DNA of 64,000 nt, taken from assembly GCA_963920575.1 (NCBI GenBank), contig OY986969.1:18771288-18835287 (forward strand), written 5' to 3'. The translations under genes and the position numbers were made by a program. Source of the DNA: Narthecium ossifragum. Taxonomy: Eukaryota > Streptophyta > Magnoliopsida > Dioscoreales > Nartheciaceae. Every line of letters begins with the position of its first letter. Within the stretch, counting starts at the first letter, position 1. The notes under the pieces are model-generated. The model did not search any database, was not told where the DNA came from, and saw nothing but the letters and a program-made list of their open reading frames with translations. This document shows positions 11,903 to 23,469 of the stretch, in pieces.

Positions 11903-14290
11903 TGTCGCGCCCCGACCCGCGGACACCAAACCGGGCCGGGACACGAGGGGGAAAGACCTACAACTACTAGCTTCAACTGGCGGAAACAGTTGAAACTAAC
12001 AGACAGCTGGCGGAAACAGCTAACAACAAGAACAAGGCGGAAGCAAACTTATCAACATCTATTAACATCTATTACAAAACAGATATAATAGAGTTAAACA
12101 AGGGTTCTAATACAACAGGTTTACAATGGATCAACAACAGTCCCCAAAAAGCTACAACACCCACCAGGGTCTCCGCAAAGGCACAAACAAAACCCTCCTG
12201 ACCCTCAGACATGGTCAGGAGCCGGCGCGCTACCACGAGACGACCGAGGGGGAAGCACCGGAGAGGAGCTGGGACCTGCACCTGCAAACAACATAGTCCA
12301 GGTAGGAATGAGCAACAGCTCAGCAGGGTCCTACTCTACCACTCTCGCTAAGAAGGCAAACCCGAACGGACAAACTCTGTGCCAAGTACTGAGGCTTGCC
12401 AAGGATCCCATAAATCCCGTCAATAACCCGAAGGGCTCCTGTCCCAAGTACGCCCCTCCGACAACCACTGCTCAGGGGTGGGCAACTCCGACAATCCCTG
12501 ACACAGGGTGGACATGGCACTACTAGTAGGACACCCTTCTCCAAGCGGGATCTCCACACTTGGCGGAACGACCGTGGTTAAGACTACCATCTCTCAGTAC
12601 TCCAAGCAGCAAAGCCAACACGACCCCTAACTCCCGACCAAAGACTAAGTCTAGCCAGGGAGTCCATCGATCCCATCGATGTTTCTCCCCCCCAGGGTTC
12701 CTGTCCAACGTATGTCCCTCCGAGAGCCACTGCTCGAGGACTGGGCTACCTCCGACGGTCCCTGACACAGGGTGGGCCAGACGATACCTGTAGGGCACCC
12801 TTACCCGTGCTGGACACCAGCATGGGGACACAAGTCGGGTAACGGCATCCACGACTTAGCCTTTGATCACCGAAGTCCACGGGTCAACCCCCACCCAGTC
12901 TAACCTAGCATGTCTAATGCACAGGAAGCAGGGCAGGATATGAGTAAGGAATACAGTAACAAACAACACAACAGGGGCACACCTTCGGCCCATTTATACT
13001 AACCACTCCCGAGGGTCATGACTCCTTCGGTTCACCACAAAGCGGAAAAGGACATACCGTCAGCCCATTTATTCTACAGGTCCCGAGAGGCATCACCCCC
13101 TCGGTTCAATTACAAAGCAGTAATAACAAGCAAATATGCAGGATAAGAAATCATAGTAAGCTCCTGAGGGCAAAACCGCATTTAAAACCATAAAAGTCCT
13201 CCCTGCATCGAAGGAGATCGATCTTATATAGCAATGAGATCGATCTGCCTCGAGGCTATAGGCACCCGTCCTGGTCACCCCAACGAGATCGATCTCCACC
13301 CATATGGAGATCGATCTCGTATGTGACGTATGACGCACCGACGCCAGCCGCAAAGAGATCGATCTCCCTCCCAGGGAGATCGCTCTCGCTCGAGCGGGGC
13401 GGGCCACCCCAAACGAGATCGATCTCATCCCATGAGATCGATCCGGATGGGTTCATCGGTGGCCGGACGGCGAGGAATGCCGCCGGAATCTGCAACCAAA
13501 CCTCACCAAACTAGGTGGGCTGGTAGATCCAAGTACCACGAAGCTACTCAAGGCTTCAAAACCGGAAAACATCAACTACACAAAGAGATCTATTGAAATC
13601 AAAACCGGATTCCAAAATCCTCAAAAACAAGCCGGAGTCTTGAGTAGGATCCCTACCTCCACAGAGCTGCTTCGATCCACGAAGCCTAGCCTAGGATCTT
13701 CCTCACGCCGTCACGGTTCCAACGAGCCTTCAAGCTCCAGAAACGGTGGCCGGAGTAGGGAGAACGGAGGAGGAAAGAGGGCTGCCGGAACAGGGGAAGA
13801 AAACAGGGCCGGGAGGAAGAAGAAAGAAGAAGCCAAAGAAAGGAAGTAGGAGGGGAAGGGGATAAGGCCGGGGAAAGCCGGCGAAGGCGGGGGAAAGGCG
13901 AAGGAGGGGAGCAAAAGTCTCCCCTCCCCTGACAAGGGAAGCGATGGCCATCGCCGTGGCCGTCCTTCGAACTCCACCGCCAACGACTTCCAGGCACAGA
14001 GAGATTGATCTGCATATCACGCCAGATCGATCTGGTTAGCAAGGCCAGATTGATCTCATCACAAAATGAGATCGATCTCCTTTGCCCAGAAAGGCAACCT
14101 TGGGCTAAGACTCGAGCCCAAACCCAGATCTTCCGATCCTAGGTCCACCTAACCTTTCTAAACAAACACGAGCACCAACAAGGTCTGTGTGTGCACACCC
14201 AGTGTGAAACGACCGCCAAGGTGCAATTTCCCAAATTGCCCTTGGGGTCAACAACAAGCCAAAGGAAAAAAAGAGGGGCGGGCCCTCACA
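11903..14290 (-). mobile_element. Solo LTR, GACA-ended gypsy family, copy 1 (2388 bp)
   Basis: Plus-strand ends are TGTCGCGCCCCGA and GGGCCCTCACA, flanked by a perfect 5-bp TSD, TAATT (11898-11902 and 14291-14295). Same-family copies lie at 29769-32134 and 44610-46940. There is no second LTR, PBS or coding interior, so this is a solo LTR made by LTR-LTR recombination. Orientation is inferred: reading TGTGAGG to GCGACA resembles LTRs followed by an initiator-Met PBS. It contains clusters of GATCGATC palindromes. Confidence 0.92.
13207..14082. repeat. GAGATCGATCTC palindrome clusters inside solo LTR copy 1
   Basis: Roughly a dozen GATCGATC or near-GATCGATC words occur in two blocks (about 13207-13445 and 14003-14082), most within the 12-bp palindrome GAGATCGATCTC. 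Spacers are mainly 15-45 bp and not conserved. The equivalent clusters in the other two LTR copies have different flanking letters. Confidence 0.85.
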
Positions 14291-14295
14291 TAATT

Positions 14296-14689
14296 AGACA
14301 ACTGTTTTGTTTGAATATGGATCGTAAGTTGAGAAAATAAGGTCTTATTAGTGTTGTTGTGATGAATTTATATGCCTTATGCATGCAGGTACCCTAGAAT
14401 TATGAACATTAATGGAAGATGTATATGGTCAGGTCTACTTTCAAGGAATATTTTTAGATTTTTAAACCTTTCAGCTAAATAGCATAATAGTTGGTACTGT
14501 CGGACACAATATATGGATTTATAGTCTTGTGGAAACTTAGATGCTTATTTTGTATCATTTTGGGTACTTGGAAATACTATATTCCATGTATTCAATATCT
14601 TGGTTGTTGGTACTTCAAATTTTTTGGAAATTTTTGTTTCTTTTGAAATTTGGAGATGGATTAGTTAATGTCATTAATTTGAAAGCTTA
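14296..14689. other. Intergenic or CACTA interior, no gene recognised
   Basis: AT-rich sequence with one short open frame (98 codons from 14541) that lacks recognisable motifs and is hydrophobic by composition. It is treated as decayed transposon sequence. Confidence 0.35.
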
Positions 14690-15419
14690 CAAAATAAGCA
14701 GCCACAGAGCTACTGGCGTGAGTTTGATAATACCAACATTTTTATTACCATACAACAATGGTAACCAAAGTGTTGGCATACGTAGCCAATGGCAGTGGTT
14801 GTTTTGGCCTAAACCAGCATTTTTTCATCACATTTGATCTGGCCTAGACAACCTACACTATCGGCCAGTGTATTTCTTAACCAGCGGTTTTCTCTTCATA
14901 TTTGAATACTCTTAAAGACCATATACCCACATGTATTAGCACTCTATACCTGCAGTTAACCAACTGTTGGACTAGACCTCCAACACCAACGGTCAGATTA
15001 TTGCTATATCAGCGGTTTGTTTGTCATATACTATCATTCATCAAGGCAATTTAGCCACATGTTTTAGCCCTTTATACCAGCGATTAGTCACCGCTGGCCA
15101 AGTCAGACAACACTACCAGCCACTTTGTGGCTTGACCAGCATTTGTTTGTGTCACATTTGACCATGTGTGAAGCCTGTATACCCACGGCTTTAACCGTTC
15201 TATAGGAACGGTTAAGTCATCGCAGGCACTGTATGTTCTATACCCGCGGTCAGTTCTAGTTACCAGTGGTCATCAAAACCGTTGGTATAACCTATGCCTG
15301 CGCCGCCAAAACCAACGGGTTCTGACCGCTGGTGTAGCCTATGCCAGCGGTCGAAGATAATCTATATCAGCGGTTACAATCGCTGGTTTAGGCTGTTTCT
15401 CTTGTAGTAACCGTGCACA
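14690..15419 (+). mobile_element. CACTA-type subterminal repeat region and 3' terminus
   Basis: The motif ACCAGCGGT / ACCGCTGGT and close variants recur in both orientations many times, typical of CACTA subterminal repeats. The end reads TTTCTCTTGTAGTA (to 15419), one base away from the canonical CTTGTAGTG terminus. It abuts a Harbinger coding relic, implying insertion into that older element. The matching left terminus was not found. Confidence 0.75.
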
Positions 15420-15554
15420 ATTGTGAATCGGGCTTGGAGTACTCCAAATGCACACTCAACATTCTTTCTTGCTGACTTTTAACACATTGCCAAATACTTG
15501 TTTTATTAGTTTGTGATAGAGGGAACGATTAACAAATAATACCACATTGAGGAT
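15420..15554 (-). pseudogene. PIF/Harbinger transposase fragment, C-terminal part
   Basis: On the minus strand the frame reads KSARKNVECAFGVLQARFT, the conserved region around the last acidic residue of plant PIF/Harbinger DDE transposases (HARBI1/ALP1-like). It is preceded by NKYLA and by WYYL, degraded parts of the upstream GYYLADGIYP motif. A TAA (where CAA would fit) and several indels interrupt it. Its C-terminal remainder is missing beyond the CACTA terminus, and its N-terminal side continues at 17751. Confidence 0.8.
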
Positions 15555-17745
15555 TGTTTGACAATAAAATCGCTATCTCAGGGTGAGATGCTTGCCCATT
15601 GTTTTGTGATCAAAAATAAATTTTCATGTGGTGGGAGATTGTGGGAACAACACTCTTGAGTTCCATGTATCATCACAAGCTACATATCCTTTTCTGTTTA
15701 GACATGCATACCTAGGATGAGACTGGCAACTCATCATTTACATCCCTGTAGGGAAGACCCCTGATTAAGGATCCTAGACTTAAAATCCAATTACATCATC
15801 TAAAAAGGGAAAGGAAGAAGTAGAAGGGTATTGGGTGAAGGCAAAGCCTCCGACCCTCACCCTTGTTGTTGATGTTGATCTACCTTGGTCTTCCTTGTTA
15901 ATCTCCTTGGAGTTGCTGCAGGTCTTCAAAATTGATAGAAGCTTGGTTGGGGGATCCCCAAGAGCTGAAGAGTCTGTTGTAGGACCGTGGATTTGATGAA
16001 GGATTTGTTCTAGGAGTTGGTAGTGGGCTTGTTATGGATCCTTCAGGAGCTGCTGGAGGACTTGGTGTCAGATCCTTGGGAGTTGATGAAGGAGTTGCTT
16101 TAAGATTTCCAAAAGTTGATTAATGATCTCCGGAGTTGAAACTTTAAGAACTACTCCCTGCGAGTGGATCTGGATCCACCCGGGTCTCGCTAACCCTTCA
16201 AGAACTTCAACAATCAATACTTACTCCCAAACCAGGGTCTCGCTAACCCTTCAAGAACTTCAAGAATCAATAGCTACTAGCGAGTGAATCTAAGTCCACT
16301 CGAGTTTTGCTAACGATAGAGGAATTTTCAAGAACACGAAGAATGTGAAGAACAAAATTTAGATTTTCAAAGCTCGGCCTCCTCCCTTTCAGAGTGTGGC
16401 TTTACCCTCAAATGCATCCTGGTCTTTCCCTTCACCCTCCACCTCCTCTACGATGCAGGACCAAGCCCAGACCTAATCGAGTACGATCCAGAGTAGGTCC
16501 CGAGGCTATCCGGACGCGTTCGGACTCCATCCGTCCGACTCAGATCTCCAGACGACCCCAACCGTCGAATGGGCATAACTTTCGACCACGACGTCCGATC
16601 GGGGCGTGCGACCAGTCGAAACGACCGGCTCGACGAGCCCATCATGATTCATCGGAGATCAAAGATCTCTCCATGACATTGACCTCCAAATCTCCAGATT
16701 CCTTTTCCTTTGGCTTAAAATCTCGCTTTAGTGAAAAACTTTCCTTTTTATTCAGTTTGTTCGGTCTTTCCATTTTTAGCAAATTTCCTATTTCTAGTTG
16801 GTTTTCTCCTGTTTGAATTCCGGATTTAGTTACTTGGATTAAGGTAATTCATATCAGAGTCCATATATGAGTTGGTCTGGTCTCTCCTTAAACATATAAA
16901 TGGAGGACTTAGGGTTTCGAAGGGTCAGTTTTGATGAGGAATGAAAATTAGGGTTTTTGGTTTCTCCGCTTGAGAAATCTGGTTGTCTCTCCCATTGAGA
17001 AATCAAGGTTCCAATAGAGAGGTTTGTTTTTGGTTTATATAGGATACCTTCAAAACCATCATGAACTATTTTGGAATGTTGTAGCTAGGTCAAGCCTATA
17101 TTTGGTTAGAATGACCAAAATACCCCTAGAAGGTAAAACTTACCGAAATACCCTTTATGCTTTCAGTTTGTATAAGATGTTATAAAAACCATACGGGGAT
17201 ATTTCTTAGATATTGTAGGGATCTTGAACACATATTTTAGTCAAAATTCTCAAAATACCCCTGGTGGGCAAAATTACCAAAATGCCCCCGTGTCCTTTTA
17301 ATTGAATTAGGATGTTATTTGAACCATGTAAAATGCATGATGGAGTGTAAGAGAGAGTGTAAGAATATATTTCACTTAAATCCCCAAAATACCCTTGATG
17401 TGATAAAATTACCAAAATGCCCCTATATCGACTTACGTTTTGTAGGATGCTGTAATAGCTATATAGGGTTATGATAGGATATTTTAGAGAGTCCAGGTAT
17501 GTATTTTGCCCTGAATTCCTAACATACCCGTAGGCGGGTAAAATTACCAAAACGCCCTTTGTTCTCTCGATTTGTGTAGGATACCATCAAAACTATGGAG
17601 GGTCACATATAGAGCAATGTATATGTGTTGTGTATGTGTTTGAGCTTATATGTATGGTAACGTGTCTTCGAGGAATGTCCGAAACGAGTAGGGGCAATTT
17701 CGTAAATACTCCAAAATTTGACTTTAGTCAAAATTGGTGTCTACA
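15555..17745 (-). mobile_element. LTR of gypsy (Tat-type) family A, inverted, probably solo (2191 bp)
   Basis: The reverse complement starts TGTAGACACCAATTTTGACT and ends ATTGTCAAACA, matching the LTR at 820-2646 at both ends. Flanking 5-mers are AGGAT (15550-15554) and AGGAC (17746-17750), a TSD with one mismatch. No polypurine tract or PBS adjoins it, favouring a solo LTR. Between about 17090 and 17580 it holds four to five degenerate repeats of roughly 110-140 bp, each with AAAATACCC ... AAATTACCAAAATGCCC. It splits the Harbinger relic. Confidence 0.75.
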
Positions 17746-17750
17746 AGGAC

Positions 17751-18300
17751 AAATACCATCAGCCAAATAATACCACATTGTGTATCTGTTAATTGAATAG
17801 TTCACTACATGAGCTCATTCTTGAATAAGCTCAGAGAACACAGAGGACGTATCGTAACAGATTTCCTTTTTGTGTTTCCATAAGAAATTCATAAAGAAAA
17901 GTAGATGGGAGAGAATTCAAGTAGATATGGAAGATAAACAAGTTAAACTTATGAATAGAAATGAGTTTGAGAAATAAATGACTCTACTTATATTAACAAA
18001 ATATGAGTATTGAAAATATAGATGTTGGAATACTACTATTCAAAAATATGATCGTTAGTTCTATAGCTGTTGGAATATTATTGGTGAAATATATCCGTTA
18101 AAATATGACAGTTGAAGACATAGCAGTTCAAAATATGACCGTTGGAAATTTGATGGATGGATTTGTAATATTTATTTAACACAAATATTGAGATCAAAAT
18201 TATATATTATATGTTTTCCAATATACTAAAATATAAATATATCACAAAAATTAATGATGTAATATAATATTAATTATTATAATTATATGACTATTAAATA
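17751..18300 (-). pseudogene. PIF/Harbinger transposase fragment, upstream part and leader
   Basis: Minus-strand translation of about 17751-17850 reads ELIQE, stop, AHVVNYSINRYTMWYYLADG, matching the Harbinger xxVNYTINGHxYxxGYYLADGIYP block. The stop is TGA where CGA would fit. Farther upstream (17990-18300) the sequence is AT-rich with repeated phrases such as CCGTTGGAA and TATGACCGTT and no coding. The two halves are separated by the LTR at 15555-17745. Confidence 0.7.
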
Positions 18301-19019
18301 ATAAATGAAGAATATAATAAAAAAAGAATATGGGGGAATGAGTATTTTAGTAATATAAGAAATAGTTTAGGAAAGTTGTAAAATAAGAAAGTAATATATA
18401 TTAGAATATTTTAAAGAGATGGACCGGAGGGAGATTGGGATGGCTCTTTACTTCTTCCAACTTCCAACTTTCAACTTCCAACTTCCAACTTTATGAGAAA
18501 GTTTCTTAAGGAGGCATCTATAGTTGTTAAGAGCCCTTTTAAAGAACCCTCCGGATTGGAACGCCAACAACATCTCCATCCTTCTATCTGTAAATTCGGT
18601 ATCTTAACTCCATGCACCCCACTCTTCTCACAAATAATTCAAGATTCAAGAAGGCATGGGTAGGTGCCCCACACTCAAGAGGACCATCTCTTTCTGCTTG
18701 GTTGGAAGAAGAGCAAGTTACGGGCACATTGTTGCATTCATGGCTGCAGGTGAAGAAGACTGTGGCATCGATCATCCATTGTCTTTGACCTTCTTTTTCC
18801 CTGTTTTTTAACATATAACTGAGCCTAAACGCTAAGATGATAGAGTCAATTATGCTTATGGTTCTATAGATTAGAACTTAGGGTTAATTGTCGTTTAGTC
18901 TTCTAGTGGGAAATTATCTGCGTCCAAGTTTGGATACATTTTTCTTAAGGTGTTTACTACTCTGACACATCATTATGGTTAGATGTAGTTTTTTAGTGAT
19001 CAAACTACCCTCCTTCCCA
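18301..19019. other. Unassigned intergenic sequence
   Basis: AT-rich at first, then mixed. The string CTTCCAACTT recurs at 18455-18490 as a short local repeat. No transposon terminus or coding similarity was recognised around 18580-18850. Confidence 0.4.
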
Positions 19020-19059
19020 CGATTGGAGGAGATCAGTGATGGGGAAGAGATGAGAAGGA

Positions 19060-19718
19060 GGAGAGGACGATGGCGTTTGGGGTGGACAGGGCTCAGCAGC
19101 GATGGGGTTGCGCTACACGAGGTCAGGTGACATCGGCGGGGTGCTGGATCCGAAGGGGGACGGAGATCGGAGTCATTGGGAAGGAGGACGGTTGAAATGG
19201 AGGTTGCCGGGGAACTGGGAGGGACAATGTCGGTTTGGAAGACCTCGGGGAGGTCGCGATGGCGGTGGGACGGAGAGGAGCCGTGGGTGGTCGCGGTATG
19301 TTTGGGGTGGACAGGGCTCGGCAGCGATGGGGAGGAGATGGTAAGGAGGAGAGGACGGTGGCGTTTGGGGTGGACGGGGCTTGGCAACGATGGGGTTGTG
19401 CCACAGGAGGTCGGGTGATGTCGGTAGGGTGCTGGAGAAGGAGGATGGTCAAAATGGACGTTTTCAGGGAACTGGGAGGGACGGCGTCGATATGGAAGAC
19501 CTCGGGGAGGTCGCGATGGAGGCGGGACAGAGAGGACCCACGGGTGGCCGCGGTACGCCGGAGAAGGAGATAGGGGTGAGGATGCGGGGTTCACCGGGGT
19601 TAGAGGTGATGATGGCGGGTGCAGTGATGAAGGAGGAGGAGGATGGGAGGTGATCGGGGAAGAGGGCCTCGTCGGTGGAGGCTGGCCGCCGGGATAGATG
19701 GAGGACCTGGGTGGTGGT
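19060..19718. repeat. GC-rich tandem repeat locus, left part
   Basis: Segments of about 288 bp recur: the phrase GCGTTTGGGGTGGAC starts at about 19073 and 19361, each followed by shared GAACTGGGAGGGAC and GAAGACCTCGGGGAGGTCGC blocks. A further partial copy starts near 19296. After the retrotransposon at 19719-28783, another copy of the phrase appears at 28822, so the retrotransposon landed within this repeat. Long open frames on both strands are compositional and lack domain motifs. Confidence 0.7.
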
Positions 19719-20159
19719 TGATAGTGCAATATTTGTTGGATCTGCTGGGTTGTTCATAAGAACCCCAACAACATGAGATTTGGCCTGCCAAGATACGTTG
19801 AGATCACACCGAATGGGATCGCATCAGTTGAGATCCTGCGGTTGACATTGGATATAATCAAATCTCGATGGTAGCTATCCACTGAACTCTCCTTCGCCTA
19901 TAAATAGAGCAGTGCCCATCGTTCACAGGTAGACTCTTTTTTCTCAGCCCCGAAACTCTGATAAAATACTGTCACGAGTTCTTAAATCCTAACTTAGGCA
20001 TCGGAGGAGAGTCCTGAGGCCACCCGGCCTCGGATTTCCTTTGATCTTTATCCCCCTGCAGGGCTGGCAGTCGTCTTCCTCGACGCTCCGAAGATCCATC
20101 GTCTTCTCTGAAGATTCTACGACTAACATCTATCTTCTTTACAGATCCGTGTATCATCA
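19719..20159 (+). repeat. 5' LTR of the Tat-like element
   Basis: Begins TGATAGTGCAATATTTG and ends GTGTATCATCA. It is the same length as the 3' LTR and aligns without gaps. It carries a TATA box at position 181 and a likely downstream 5' leader. Confidence 0.95.
19899..19906 (+). promoter_or_regulatory. TATA box of the 5' LTR promoter
   Basis: TATAAATA lies at offset 180 of the 5' LTR and at the identical offset (28523-28530) in the 3' LTR. It is conserved despite about 6% divergence. Transcription would start about 25-35 bases downstream. Confidence 0.6.
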
Positions 20160-20161
20160 AA

Positions 20162-20179
20162 TTGGTGCCCACCGTGGGG
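20162..20179 (+). other. Primer-binding site of the Tat-like element
   Basis: TTGGTGCCCACCGTGGGG begins two bases after the 5' LTR, the normal PBS position. The priming tRNA was not identified. Confidence 0.7.
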
Positions 20180-21917
20180 CCGAGATTTCTATTAGTCTGA
20201 GCACGGACGTCCGGAGAGAAGGCCGACGGGGGGATAGAAAGGAAGAGAGGAAAAACATCGCCGTCGCCCACTTCGCTCCAACTCCAGCTCGAGGACCTCC
20301 GCTCCGGCCCGAGGATCTTCGCTCCAGCCCAAGGACGCCCACCGCAACAAACCCAAAAAGCTCCGTCGCCGTCCTAGATCCAGCCCAGCGAGGATCTCCA
20401 TCGCCGAGGAGCGTCGTCGTTGCCTTTGATCCAGCGAGGGGAGGAGTCCCGCCGCCATCCCCGATCCTCAAGCTCGCGGCATCGACCCTCTGTCCAACGA
20501 GATCTTCTCCATCATCACCCCCCGTCCGACGAGATCTTCTCCCATCTCCGGAAGCACCGTCGCCGTCCGTGATCCAACCCGAGGAGGGAGCGTCCATCGA
20601 CGTCCGTGGCCTCAAGTTTACGCCATCCCATATTCGACGTCACCATTCTCGATCTCCAGCGCGATCAATGGCCCCGCGAAATTTGGCCTCCCCAATCTCC
20701 GGCACTCCGCACGCCACCAGATCTTCGTGAGCGGCGGTCCTGCGACGCAGCTCCATCCCCTCCGCTCGCCACTTGACCTGTATCTCGAGCGAAGGTTCCA
20801 ACCGGCGCTTCCTTGGGTTCCAGCCAGCTTCCTCGACGACGTCAGAGGTCGGATCAAGGTGCTTGCCCAACTCCAACGTGAAGCTCAGATACCACCAGCC
20901 TCGACGCGCGGACGACGCTAGGAAGTCGGATCGCGGTCAGATTGGCATCTTTCTCCTCCGACACCAGCTTCACGACCAAATCGGCTTTGCAGCAGGGAAA
21001 GGAAGGAGGAAACATAGCTAGGAAAGGAGGCCGGCTCCGACACCGGCTTCGCGGCCAGATCGGCGTCGACTCCAAGCTCTCAGATCAGGACGAGATCACC
21101 TGGGGATTCTTCTCTGTCCTTGATCCCGGCACCAACGATCGCAGCGTAGCTCTCCTCCGGCCTCCACGAAGTCTTCTCCCGCAACGACGCACTTCTCCTC
21201 CGACGACCAGCTATCCTCTCCAGCAGCTTTCTCTCGTCTTCGGCGGGTCCTCAGCGACTGACGACCGGTGACGAGTAGGAGAGGAAGATAGATCGAGCTC
21301 GAGGGGGAGAACGACGGCGTGGAGAGTGATGAGATCTTGGATCTGGGGAGATCTCACCAGGTCGTTGATGGTGGAAGAAAGATTGAGAAGAAGATGATAA
21401 TCCTCGATTGATGGCCGAGGACGCCCCTTGTATCTAATTAATGGCTAGATAAACCCCTATTTTCACTTGATGGCTGGAAGAACCCCTCAATAACTTTATT
21501 AATTCTCTGAATGCCTGGACTACAGACTCTTGCCTCCTATTTATAGAGAGGCATATAGAAACCCTAGGACTCTCAAATACCTAGATAACATCATAGCCGT
21601 TGGATGTGTAGCCGTCTAACGAATGGCTCATATCCAACCCGACTAACAACTGACTTGGGCTCACACCCAACCTAAATCAATCATAACTACACTTGACTCA
21701 ATCACAACTCCTAAAGTGATTAATACAAATATGACTGACTTATCCTACGACATGACTCCAAACTACTCATGACGTGACTCGCCCCTCTGGCTCGACCCAC
21801 TACTGGGTTCCTATCAGAGAGCAGGCGGGACCTCCTTTAGCCTGAGGCGACCTCGGGATAAGATCTTCGAGGAAGTCATCTTGACGTCTTCCAAACTCTT
21901 GTTAGATTAACTTCAAG
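20180..21917 (+). other. Long 5' leader of the Tat-like element
   Basis: About 1.7 kb separates the PBS from gag. The first kilobase is GC-rich with many CTCC/CGTC words and open frames on both strands that lack recognisable domains. From about 21400 it becomes AT-rich. A long leader is common in Tat/Ogre relatives. No captured host gene could be identified with confidence. Confidence 0.5.
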
Positions 21918-23468
21918 ATGACCGAGTCCGTTCCTTCAACAAATGACGTCGCGCACCAACGCACCCGCTCCCAAAAGGCGAAGGAAGGGACGATCCAGGT
22001 TCCGCCGCATCGTCCACCTAAGGCGCCTACTGGTCAGAAGGCGCCCGCCATTAACTAAATCACGCCCTGTGTTGTTCCTGCACTACCGAGAACCTAAACC
22101 ACTGGAGCAGATGGTTTCGTGACGTTGGACCATTTTTTCACGACGCAAGCCCAGTTTCGGAAGGAATTTCAAGCACAATTCGAGAACATGACCGGGTTGC
22201 TTCGATCGTTGGCAGATGGAAGCCGACCTCTACCAGATCAAGCCAAGAAGGCACCCACTCTGGCATCAGAGGGAAGGGAGGGCCCAACGGACCTCCATTC
22301 CCAACGACGATCTAGAACGGATAGTGCTACTTGAGGGCCCTCTTTCCCTCGTGGGGATAAAGGAGCCCGTAGCCATGTCGCCTCCTCGTATCGGTCTGAA
22401 TCAAGGAGCTGCCATCACACCGCCATCAATCGAGAAGGCCCCCGGAGACGAGGTCGGTCGCCTCGATGATCTGTCCACACCCGCCTCTCGTATGGTGGCT
22501 CCCGAACGAACCGCCAAACAGTGCACTCGAGATTGAGTAACACCAAAGACCTCCAGGACTACCTCGAAGCCAATAGGGAGCAGCTCGGACTACCCATCCA
22601 AAAGCAGGATGATCTAGACGTCTCAAAGTTCTCTCGTGAAATCGAGGATGCTCCCATCCCGAAGAGGTTCAAAATGACAACGTTGGAAACCTATGACGGC
22701 AAGCAAGACCCGAATGACCATCTGGGGTCATTCGAGACCTTGATGAAGCTACATGAAGCCACCCCAACTGTGAAATGTCATGCTTTCGCAGCCACACTCA
22801 AGGGTCCAGCTAGAGCATGGTTCAACACACTGACGCCCAGATCAATTGAATCTTTTGATTAATTGGCAAGGACCTTCCGGACTCACTTCCTCGGTAGCCA
22901 ACGGAGGAAGAAAACCATCGCCAGCCTCCAACTTATCAAACAGAAGGACCATGAGACCCTGAGAAGCTATCTCAAACGTTTTCAAGCGGAAGCCGTTCAA
23001 GTCGACCAGCTCGACCACGCTCTCGCCAAAACTTTCTTCCGGGATGGTTTGGCCTCAGAGTTCGCATATTGGCACATCTTCCACGGCGGCAACGAAGATA
23101 AGCTCAGCTATACCGAGCTCTTAAATAAGGCTGAGGAGTACGCCAAGACAGAAGAAGCTATCCAAGCCCGGAGAGAGCGTCTCGGCGGGAAGCGTTCGGT
23201 GGCAGAGACAGCCAAGACCTACCAAGCGGCACCACCACAAAAGAAGAAGAAGGAGAATAAGAACAAGCGGTATACCTCTTATACTCCATTGAGTGCTCCC
23301 CTGGATGAAATCTTCATGCAGGTGGTGAAAAAGAAAATGAAGTGGCCATCCAAGGAACCTTCTCAACATCAGAAAGGCCAGCCCGAGGCTACAGGTCGAT
23401 ATTGTCTATATCATCGGCAAGAAGGCCATAGCACCAATGACAGTCGGCACCTAAAGAACTTTCATTGA
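21918..23468 (+). pseudogene. gag of the Tat-like element
   Basis: The ATG at 21918 (context AAGATGACC) opens one frame that can be followed to about 23460. The retrotransposon gag core lies at about 22640-23100: ETYDGKQDPNDHLGSF, then AWFNTLTPRSIESFD, then FRTHFLGSQRRKKTIASL. A zinc-knuckle-like end follows: CLYHRQEGHSTND. Stops at 22056, 22095, 22332, 22467 and 22860 interrupt this frame; each fits a CAA or CGA changed to TAA or TGA. A one-base shift near 23460 then breaks the link to pol. The protein would form the virus-like particle but cannot be made intact. Confidence 0.88.
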
Positions 23469-23469
23469 G

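Noticed and set aside
18914..19729. 271-codon Pro/Ser-rich open frame on the minus strand
   Set aside because: It arises from GC-rich tandem repeats and begins inside the retrotransposon LTR, so it cannot be a conserved gene.
20041..20730. 229-codon open frame spanning the LTR and leader of the Tat-like element
   Set aside because: It starts within the LTR, is compositional (Ser/Pro/Arg), has no recognised domain, and similar-length frames occur on the other strand.
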